From the NCBI GenBank assembly GCA_030618925.1, contig JAUXCK010000248.1, positions 1-5,132 on the forward strand: DNA of 5,132 bases, given 5' to 3'. Both the position numbers and the translations under genes were made by a program. Position 1 is the stretch's first letter, and each line of letters begins with the position of its first letter. The notes beneath the pieces are model-generated. The model did no database searches. It was not told the DNA's origin and worked only from the letters and a program-made list of their open reading frames with translations. Below, piece by piece: positions 1 to 5,132 of this stretch. The DNA comes from Desulfobacteraceae bacterium (GTDB lineage: Bacteria; Desulfobacterota; Desulfobacteria; Desulfobacterales; SURF-7).

Positions 1-984
1 CCTGCCGGATATATTGGTGCACTTTTCGGTATTGATTGTGCGTCCGGAGATACGTTTGCCGCCCCCGGTCTTAACCTGACCATGACGTCCATGTTTGTCC
101 CTGACCCGGTCATATCCCTTGCCATCATACCCGAAGACAAGAAGTCCCAGGACAATTTATCAAAAGCCCTCAATCGTTTTACCAAAGAGGACCCCACTTT
201 TAAATCACATGTCAGTGAAGAAACCAACGAGACGATTATTGAAGGAATGGGAGAGCTGCACCTGGAAGTTTACGTGGAAAGGATGGCGCGTGAATACAAT
301 GCACGGGTAACCATCGGAAAACCGAGGGTGGCTTACAGGGAAACCATTACCCGAGTGGCTGAATTCAATTATATCCATAAAAAACAAACCGGCGGTGCCG
401 GCCAGTTTGGCCGGATTGAGGGGCACATGGAGCCGTGTTTTGATGAAGAATTTATTTTTGAAAGTAAAATTAAAGGCGGTGCCATCCCGATTCAGTTTAT
501 TCCCGCCTGTGAAAAAGGATTCAAAAAGTGTATGGCAGAAGGCCCTAAAATGGAGCTCCCTGTAACCGGAATCAAGATCGTTATCGATGATGGCGCTTCT
601 CATGCCGTGGATTCATCTGAGATGGCTTTCCAGGCCGCAGCCCGGGGGGCTTTTCTGGAAGGGTATGCCAAAGCCGCACCTGTTATTCACGAGCCGATCA
701 TGAAAGTGGTCGTGGAAACGCCGAATGAATATCAGGGCTCGGTCATGGGATCTTTAAATCAGCGGCGGGGCATTATCGTCGGCACACAGGAAGAAGGCCC
801 GATCTGCGCCATTGAATCCCAGGTCCCGTTGTCTGAAATGTTTGGCTACTCAACTGTTTTAAGATCTTTAACCCAGGGAAAAGCCCAGTTCACAATGGAA
901 TTTTTTACGTATAAAAGGGTCCCTGCCGCAATCGCGGAAGAATTGGTCAAAAAGGCTCTGGAAGAAAAAAAGAGTGCAAAATAG
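1..984 (+). CDS. fusA: Translation elongation factor G, C-terminal part (5' end outside window)
   Basis: This is the GTPase that moves tRNA and mRNA through the ribosome; only its last 327 residues are present. The frame is open from base 1, so the Met codon at 82 is internal. Visible in order are the end of domain II (LFGIDCASGDTF), domain III with GMGELHLEVYVERM near partial residue 82, domain IV opening with HKKQTGGAGQFG near 126, the conserved VDSSEMAF near 203-210, and domain V with SEMFGYSTVLRSLTQGK from about 278. The tail ends in a Lys/Glu-rich stretch, which is normal for the family. The G domain with the GTP-binding motifs lies upstream of the window. From memory, HKKQTGGAGQFG, PNEYQGSVMG and FGYSTVLRS look closer to the mitochondrial EFG1/spdEFG type than to the E. 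coli housekeeping type, so this may be one of two or more EF-G copies. The family is certain; the subtype is an inference. Confidence 0.97.
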   Translation, partial: PAGYIGALFGIDCASGDTFAAPGLNLTMTSMFVPDPVISLAIIPEDKKSQDNLSKALNRFTKEDPTFKSHVSEETNETIIEGMGELHLEVYVERMAREYNARVTIGKPRVAYRETITRVAEFNYIHKKQTGGAGQFGRIEGHMEPCFDEEFIFESKIKGGAIPIQFIPACEKGFKKCMAEGPKMELPVTGIKIVIDDGASHAVDSSEMAFQAAARGAFLEGYAKAAPVIHEPIMKVVVETPNEYQGSVMGSLNQRRGIIVGTQEEGPICAIESQVPLSEMFGYSTVLRSLTQGKAQFTMEFFTYKRVPAAIAEELVKKALEEKKSAK

Positions 985-1013
985 TCTCCATATCACCGTT
1001 TGACAAATGAACT

Positions 1014-1023
1014 GCTCATGAGC
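1014..1023. repeat. 10-bp perfect palindrome in the fusA-ATPase gap
   Basis: GCTCATGAGC is its own reverse complement and sits 36 bases before the ATPase start codon, in the only sizeable gap of the left half. It has no loop and no T-run after it, so it is not an intrinsic terminator. It could be a small operator-like site, but a ten-base palindrome can also occur by chance. Confidence 0.3.
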
Positions 1024-1046
1024 GGATCTTAAACCATTTGCAGAAA

Positions 1047-1052
1047 AAGGAG
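1047..1052 (+). promoter_or_regulatory. Shine-Dalgarno site that fixes the ATPase start at 1059
   Basis: AAGGAG lies six bases before the ATG at 1059, which is ideal spacing. The only alternative upstream in-frame start is a TTG at 1038, which would place this site inside the coding region and add seven residues of no apparent value. The ATG at 1059 is therefore preferred. Confidence 0.8.
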
Positions 1053-1058
1053 TTATCC

Positions 1059-1754
1059 ATGTCAACAGCTATTCCGATTATTGAAAACCCTCTCAGGAAT
1101 CTGGGATATGAAACCGATGAGATCCTCTCTGAAGGGGGTTTTGGTGCCGTGTTTGCACGGGCCGGTGTGGGAAAAACATCACTGCTCGTCCAGCTCGCTT
1201 TAAACATCATGCTGAGACAAAAAGGTGTGCTTCATATCAGCTTAAGTGACCCGGTCAAAAAAATCAGCCTCTGGTATAAAGAAGTTTTTCAGCACCTGTC
1301 TACCCAGAATGGTGTCGCGCAAACCCAGCCGCTGTGGGAGGCCATTCTCCCCTACAGATTTATCATGACCCTCAAGGTAGACGGATTCAGCGTACCCCGG
1401 CTGGAAGAACGGCTTAAGGACCTGACAGAGCAGAATATTCTGTCTCCCCGCATGATCATCCTTGACGGGCTTCCTTTTGACGATTCCGTACGCGCTACCC
1501 TTGTTGACCTCAAATCCCTTGTTGAAAAACAGGCCATGCATATCTGGTTTACGATCCGGACACACCGGCACGAGGCGCTGGGGGCCGACGGTCTCCCCAC
1601 TCAGCTGGCAGATGCCAACGACCTTTTTGACACCATTATCGAACTCCGACCCGAGGGAGAAAAAATTCATGTCATCAACCTGAAAGGCGGTTTGGAAACG
1701 ACACATCAGGCCAGACTCCAGATGGATCCGTCAAACATGCTCATGAAGAAGTAA
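1059..1754 (+). CDS. Small RecA/KaiC-like P-loop ATPase of unknown role
   Basis: This 231-residue cytoplasmic protein has a single RecA-type ATPase core. The Walker A motif is ARAGVGKTS (residues 33-41, Lys39 and Thr40), with Ala in place of the usual first Gly. The Walker B strand is RMIILDG (131-137, Asp136), followed by a predicted strand, HIWFTIRTH (161-169), where RecA-fold proteins carry a core strand after Walker B. The N-terminal segment ENPLRNLG and the stretch VLHISLSDPVKKISLWYKEVF (57-77) look like conserved family hallmarks. There is no signal peptide, membrane segment or extra DNA-binding domain, and no second KaiC domain. I recall similar unnamed proteins in deltaproteobacteria but no established function. 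The glycosyltransferase follows after 30 bases, so co-transcription is likely. Confidence covers the gene and the P-loop fold; the biological role is unknown. Confidence 0.88.
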   Translation: MSTAIPIIENPLRNLGYETDEILSEGGFGAVFARAGVGKTSLLVQLALNIMLRQKGVLHISLSDPVKKISLWYKEVFQHLSTQNGVAQTQPLWEAILPYRFIMTLKVDGFSVPRLEERLKDLTEQNILSPRMIILDGLPFDDSVRATLVDLKSLVEKQAMHIWFTIRTHRHEALGADGLPTQLADANDLFDTIIELRPEGEKIHVINLKGGLETTHQARLQMDPSNMLMKK

Positions 1755-1784
1755 AAGGGGGGACATCGGGCCGGGAAAGATTAA

Positions 1785-3233
1785 ATGAAATTAAAATGGA
1801 TAATACCGCTCTTTGGGATTGCAGCGTCGTCAGTGCTGACGTCATGGCTGCTGTATCCTGATTTTATGAGTGATGATGCGTTTATCCACATTGGATTCAT
1901 TGAAGGATTAATCAAAAATGGCGGGTTCACCTTTGCAGGGAATCGCACCTATGGCATAACAGCCCCACTCTGGGTCATTTTAGGTGCTGTTTTTGTAGAG
2001 ATCACCACACTCCCATCAGTCATTGGGATTAGAGTAATGAGTTGTTTATTCACTTTCCTCTCAATACTTCTTCTGGCTTTCCTGCTGTACAAAGAAAAAG
2101 TTAATCCTCTTCTGGTGTTATGTGCCACCCTGTCTTTGGCCTTTAACGTGTATGTGCAGCGCTGGTATCTGACCGGCATGGAATGCGGTGCTGCCATGCT
2201 GCTGTTAACACTGAGCCTGTATTATCACCGCCGTCCCGACACCTCCCTGAATGCCGTTATAACAGGCCTCGCCCTGGGGTGCGCATCTCTTGTCAGACCC
2301 GAAATCATACTTTTTTTTATTATTTTTTCGTTATGGCGAACCTTATTCAGCCATAAAGCAGCTCACTTCCTCCTCTATGCGATATCGGGATTTTGTCCAC
2401 TGCTTCTTTGGAACCTTTATGCCTACTTTTATTTCGGCACCATGACGCCCAATTCATTCATTGTTAAAGCCAATAAAAGCATATTTGATTTCAATTTTGA
2501 GCACTCTTTAAGAACGGTTAAACTTGTTATTTCCGGCAGCCTGCCTGAATTCCTGCTCATCTGTGTTACTTTTGTTATTATGCTGAGGGTTTTCCTTAAA
2601 CATAAACGCTGTGACAACTCTTTTTTTAAACAAAAAGATCTGGGCCTTGTGGTAATTTGCTTTTTCGGGTTCTATGCCTACTACATTTTTAAAGACGTCA
2701 TTGTCATTTCCAGATACAGCATGATTCTCTTTCCTTTCATTATCTATTTTACCGCTGTCACAGCCAATCACGTCTTAACGTCATCAAAAATAAAAACCTA
2801 TCTTGTGGTGTGCTGGGCCGTCTCCATTATTGTCTTCAACGCCATCTTTACGTTTATGGTCATCAAACCCGGCACAAATCAATTCAGCACGGGCTTCCAA
2901 AGCGTGTATATGGAAATGGCTGCCATTTTGAAACAAAAGCCGCCAAATTCCTCGGTCGGTCTGACGGACGTTGGTATTATCGGTACGTATTCCGGATTGA
3001 AAATCGTTGATTTTGCCGGGCTTGTCGATCACAGGCGATTCAACTACAATACCCTTAACGCCTATATAGAGGATCGAAAACCTGATTTTATTCTATTACG
3101 GGATGAATATCAGATTGAAAACCTCCTGCCCGAGCAGATCCCCTATACGCTCATTTCTCATAAACGTATCCCGGCCCTCGGGATTAACGAAACAAAAGAT
3201 CGAAATGTCCGCCTTTGGGAGATTTCCTGGTAA
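1785..3233 (+). CDS. GT-C type membrane glycosyltransferase (polyprenyl-phosphate sugar dependent)
   Basis: This 482-residue integral membrane protein has about ten hydrophobic segments, the first at residues 6-23. SDDAFI (Asp30, Asp31) follows that first segment, where GT-C enzymes carry the Asp-Asp motif in their first extracytoplasmic loop. It is followed by the segment TYGITAPLW, much like the DDAYI...GxTxPLW pattern of AftB-like and related transferases. Near residues 390-408 the sequence LTDVGIIGTYSGLKIVDFAGL matches the periplasmic C-terminal hallmark of the same group. Such enzymes take a sugar from a polyprenyl-phosphate donor and add it to a glycan, lipid or protein on the outer face of the inner membrane; donor and acceptor cannot be read here. 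The ribosome site is weak (GGGAAAGA at 1773-1780). The gene is visibly more AT-rich than fusA, with long T runs, partly because membrane proteins use T-rich codons. The C-terminus RLWEISW looks natural, although the stop codon borders an IS remnant. Confidence 0.85.
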   Translation: MKLKWIIPLFGIAASSVLTSWLLYPDFMSDDAFIHIGFIEGLIKNGGFTFAGNRTYGITAPLWVILGAVFVEITTLPSVIGIRVMSCLFTFLSILLLAFLLYKEKVNPLLVLCATLSLAFNVYVQRWYLTGMECGAAMLLLTLSLYYHRRPDTSLNAVITGLALGCASLVRPEIILFFIIFSLWRTLFSHKAAHFLLYAISGFCPLLLWNLYAYFYFGTMTPNSFIVKANKSIFDFNFEHSLRTVKLVISGSLPEFLLICVTFVIMLRVFLKHKRCDNSFFKQKDLGLVVICFFGFYAYYIFKDVIVISRYSMILFPFIIYFTAVTANHVLTSSKIKTYLVVCWAVSIIVFNAIFTFMVIKPGTNQFSTGFQSVYMEMAAILKQKPPNSSVGLTDVGIIGTYSGLKIVDFAGLVDHRRFNYNTLNAYIEDRKPDFILLRDEYQIENLLPEQIPYTLISHKRIPALGINETKDRNVRLWEISW

Positions 3234-3521
3234 GCGGTACGTTTTTATGTTAATTTTTTTCAACCCTCAATGAAACTTAAAAAGAAATGTAGAGTAAACA
3301 GCAAATTAAAAAAGTCATATTTTCCGGCCCAAACTCCTTTTCAAAGGCTAAAGCAGACTGGTCAGGCTAAGAAAAAAGTAATAAAAAAACTTGATGAGAT
3401 TTATCATGTTTTGGATCCTGTCCGGTTGTTAAAACAAATAGAGTCCTTACAAGATGCACTCTGGCAGCATGTCACTCTGAAAAATTTTGACTATCACCCA
3501 CTGCCTTGCTATAATAATTAA
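3234..3521 (+). pseudogene. C-terminal remnant of an integrase-type (DDE) IS transposase
   Basis: The frame that follows the glycosyltransferase stop without a shift reads VRFYVNFFQPSMKLKKK and continues SYFPAQTPFQRL, then LDPVRLLKQIESLQDALWQHV, and stops at 3519-3521. This order (NFFQPSMKL, then Y-D/F-x-AQTP-x-QRL, then NPV-x-LLxQIExLQxALW) is what I know as the extreme C-terminus of a widespread integrase-core transposase group. Only about 95 residues of a protein normally near 400 remain; the DDE catalytic core and DNA-binding domain are gone. An ATG at 3270 could start an 83-residue Lys-rich peptide, but it has no Shine-Dalgarno site and homology continues upstream of it, so it is not a genuine start. 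No terminal inverted repeat could be identified at either edge. The exact IS family is uncertain. Confidence 0.85.
3487..3515 (+). promoter_or_regulatory. Near-consensus extended -10 promoter reading out of the IS remnant
   Basis: TTGACT (3487-3492) is separated by exactly 17 bases from a perfect TATAAT (3510-3515), and the TG at 3507-3508 gives an extended -10. Five of six -35 bases and six of six -10 bases match the sigma70 consensus. Transcription would begin near 3522, leaving a leader of about 29 bases before the DUF1007 start at 3551. The -10 lies in the last codons of the transposase remnant. It would drive the DUF1007 and NicO genes, which have no other evident promoter. Confidence 0.75.
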
Positions 3522-3550
3522 TTTTAATAAAGTTGGCTTGACAAGGCGTA

Positions 3551-4192
3551 ATGAAAAAGCACAAATTAATCATACAAGCTACTCCACATTTGTTCCAGAT
3601 CACAGCTTATTGTGTTATCCTGGTTTTCTTGCTGTTGGCGCAGCCGGAGGTGCAAGCCCATCCTCATGTTTTCATCGTTCAGCGGTTGAACCTGGTGTTT
3701 GATGGCAAGGGGCTCGCCGGTATCAAGGTGCGCTGGAAATTCGATGACATGTTCGCCAGCATGATTGCCGAGGATCACGATCTGAACCGGAACGGAAAAT
3801 TTGAACCCACTGAAATACAAACTGTAAAAGAAAAGGCCTTTTCTTTCATTTCAGAGCACAGTTATTTTACTTTCATCAAAATTGAAAATACGCCTTTTCA
3901 AGTGAAATTTATCAGGGATTTCAACGCGATTCTGGAAAACCGAAAACTGGTCTATGAATTTCTTATCCCCTGCCATGTGACAGCAACGAACCGGGTAAAA
4001 AAAGTGACCGTTGCAAGCTACGATCCGTCATATTACACAGTCATTTATTTTACCCAAAAAAAGCCCGTTTCTCTCACTACTGCCGATGGATTTGATGTAA
4101 AAACGTCCCTCAAAGAAGATCCTGACACAACTATTTATTTCGATATGATCCATCCGTGGACGCTTTTTATGGAGTTCCGGCAAAAATTATGA
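3551..4192 (+). CDS. DUF1007 family periplasmic protein, partner of a NicO metal exporter
   Basis: This 213-residue protein has an N-terminal signal sequence: a hydrophobic core at about 17-31 and a likely cleavage after VQA (residue 36). The mature protein would begin HPHVF, the typical start of DUF1007 proteins. Residues 77-88 (DLNRNGKFEPTE) form a canonical EF-hand-like calcium loop, with Asp77, Asn79, Asn81, Glu85 and Glu88 in ligand positions. The DUF1007 family (COG3683) has often been labelled a periplasmic component of an uncharacterised transport system and is commonly found beside NicO exporters. That is the case here: its TGA overlaps the next ATG. A role in periplasmic metal handling or delivery to the exporter is an inference. 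The ATG at 3551 has a short Shine-Dalgarno-like AAGG at 3543-3546, only four bases away. The family call is strong; the bound metal is unknown. Confidence 0.9.
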   Translation: MKKHKLIIQATPHLFQITAYCVILVFLLLAQPEVQAHPHVFIVQRLNLVFDGKGLAGIKVRWKFDDMFASMIAEDHDLNRNGKFEPTEIQTVKEKAFSFISEHSYFTFIKIENTPFQVKFIRDFNAILENRKLVYEFLIPCHVTATNRVKKVTVASYDPSYYTVIYFTQKKPVSLTTADGFDVKTSLKEDPDTTIYFDMIHPWTLFMEFRQKL

Positions 4193-4968
4193 AACGCATA
4201 CTCTTACTCGTAGTCCTCTTGGGACTCTTGTGCGTCTGGATCGGCCCTGCCTGGTCGCACAATCCATTTACATCCAAACCGGAAACCCAGCACAAAGCAC
4301 CCGAGCCACTATTTAAAAGCTCGGTTTTTGTTAAAATCATTCTCTGGCAGCACCAGCTGAAACAAAAAATGTCGGAACTCATTCGGGTTGCGCGAAGCGA
4401 AGGACGTGTTAAGCCGCTGATTGTTCTCATCGGGCTTGCCTTTTTATATGGCGTAATTCATGCAGCCGGACCCGGGCACGGCAAGGTTGTTGCCATGTCA
4501 TACGTTCTATCCCATCGGGCCACAGTATTGGGTGGGATACTTTTTGGCCTGTGTTTTGCCTTCATTCACGCCTTATCAGGGGCCGTTGGTGTTCTCGGCT
4601 TGCGATACATCATTCAGCGCAGCGTCAGTGAAACGCTTGCATCCGTTACAATGACAACACAAATTATCAGCTTCGGACTGATCACCCTTCTAGGCTTGGG
4701 AATCCTCCTGAAACATGGCCACACTTTTTTTCTTACACCAGCACCAGACAAGAAGACACACCCTGAAAAAGCGAGTCGAAAGGGTGTACTCTCCTGGGCT
4801 GTGGCAATCGGGTTGGTACCTTGTCCGGCGGTGGTCATGGTTATGCTGTTTTGCATGTCCATGGATGCCATTGTTCTTGGTCTATTGTTGGCGGCGTGTA
4901 TTTCAATAGGGATGGCAACTACTATTTCTCTTGTTGTAATAGTCATCGTTATGGGAAAGCCCGCGTGA
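4189..4968 (+). CDS. NicO/RcnA-type nickel/cobalt exporter, probably truncated at its 3' end
   Basis: This 259-residue inner-membrane protein belongs to the NicO (nickel/cobalt efflux) family. It starts with a signal-like segment ending AWS before His24 (HNPF). The first family motif is HAAGPGHGK (residues 91-99), followed by FIHALSGA (125-132), a short charged loop with KHGH and THPEK near 174-193, and the second half with GLVPCPAVVM (208-217) and IGMATTIS. In full-length homologues the region after this has another variable loop and a last membrane segment. Here the frame stops just after VMGKPA, with the TGA at 4966-4968 lying inside the left arm of the 125-base palindrome. Loss of the last segment probably impairs function, although this cannot be proved from sequence alone. 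The ATG at 4189 overlaps the DUF1007 stop (ATGA), so translation is probably coupled. A GTG at 4156 is a less likely start because the signal sequence begins at 4189. The exact metal is not determined by sequence. Confidence 0.87.
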   Translation: MKRILLLVVLLGLLCVWIGPAWSHNPFTSKPETQHKAPEPLFKSSVFVKIILWQHQLKQKMSELIRVARSEGRVKPLIVLIGLAFLYGVIHAAGPGHGKVVAMSYVLSHRATVLGGILFGLCFAFIHALSGAVGVLGLRYIIQRSVSETLASVTMTTQIISFGLITLLGLGILLKHGHTFFLTPAPDKKTHPEKASRKGVLSWAVAIGLVPCPAVVMVMLFCMSMDAIVLGLLLAACISIGMATTISLVVIVIVMGKPA

Positions 4969-5077
4969 TCTTCCACTCGTGATAGAAATGTTTGTGTCTT
5001 TTCACTCTTTTCGCTGCGCTCCACTCGCGAAAAGACATAAATTTCTATCACTCGTGGAAGATCACCCGGGCTTTCCC
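4953..5077. repeat. 125-bp imperfect palindrome (long hairpin), candidate palindromic repeat element
   Basis: The outer arms GGGAAAGCCCG (4953-4963) and CGGGCTTTCCC (5067-5077) pair perfectly. After one C/C mismatch, 4965-4976 pairs with 5054-5065; after a two-base mismatch, 4979-4989 pairs with 5041-5051. A small internal loop follows, and then 4995-5003 pairs with 5029-5037. Pairing therefore extends through 43 base pairs with few interruptions. In the centre, TCTTTTCGC (5006-5014) can instead pair with 5027-5035, giving a 12-base loop. No T-run follows, so it is not a standard terminator. It resembles a REP/MITE-like element or an inverted duplication; which one cannot be decided from a single copy. 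The arms also hold the stop codon of the NicO gene. Confidence 0.88.
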
Positions 5078-5132
5078 AACAATGCATGTAAGTACCTATT
5101 TCTTCCGTAAACCAATAACTTTCACTATCGCG

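Noticed and set aside
1000..1031. TTGACA (1000-1005) as a -35 box for the ATPase gene
   Set aside because: No acceptable -10 lies 16-18 bases downstream; the bases there (around CGGATC) do not resemble TATAAT.
3270..3521. An independent 83-residue Lys-rich protein starting at ATG 3270
   Set aside because: There is no Shine-Dalgarno site, and transposase homology (NFFQPS) continues directly upstream of the ATG, so this is a fragment of a larger gene.
3538..3543. TTGACA just before the DUF1007 start
   Set aside because: It overlaps the ribosome binding region of the gene, so transcription from it would begin inside the coding sequence. The promoter at 3487-3515 fits far better.
5015..5080. 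The palindrome as an intrinsic transcription terminator of the metal operon
   Set aside because: No U-tract follows the stem; the sequence after 5077 is AACAATGC, and the arms are much longer than a usual terminator.
4614..5132. Long open frame on the - strand from the window end through the palindrome into the NicO gene
   Set aside because: It is antisense to a well-supported membrane protein gene and its N-terminal part is just the palindrome translated. No recognisable domain was seen and no ribosome site supports its start.
5078..5132. A new gene starting at ATG 5082, open to the window end
   Set aside because: Only 17 codons are visible, with no Shine-Dalgarno site and no recognisable motif; this is too little to support a gene.

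Overview
The window looks like chromosomal DNA from a Desulfobacterota (deltaproteobacterial) species, most likely a Desulfobacterales sulfate reducer. This rests on the type of EF-G, the lone KaiC-like ATPase and the mixed base composition. It is an inference from remembered protein families, not from a search. All supported genes read on the + strand.

Left part (1-3233): the 3' two-fifths or so of an elongation factor G gene enters from the window edge. After a 74-base gap comes a small single-domain RecA/KaiC-type ATPase of unknown job with a good Shine-Dalgarno site. Thirty bases further on is a polytopic GT-C type glycosyltransferase with an N-terminal Asp-Asp motif, probably co-transcribed with the ATPase.

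Middle (3234-3550): directly after the glycosyltransferase stop codon, and in the same frame, lies the C-terminal tail of an integrase-type (DDE) insertion-sequence transposase. The rest of that element is missing. The last codons of this remnant contain a near-consensus extended -10 sigma70-type promoter (TTGACT, 17 bases, TATAAT preceded by TG). It points at the next two genes.

Right part (3551-5132): a DUF1007 periplasmic protein and a NicO/RcnA-type nickel/cobalt exporter overlap by four bases (ATGA). They form a metal-handling pair, plausibly driven by the promoter in the IS remnant. The exporter reading frame ends inside a 125-base near-perfect palindrome (4953-5077), before the last membrane segment expected of the family. 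The simplest reading is that a palindromic repeat element was inserted and truncated the gene. The last 55 bases hold nothing recognisable.

The window does not show an obvious new multi-gene system. Its most interesting signals are the IS scar carrying an outward promoter and the large palindrome that ends the exporter gene.
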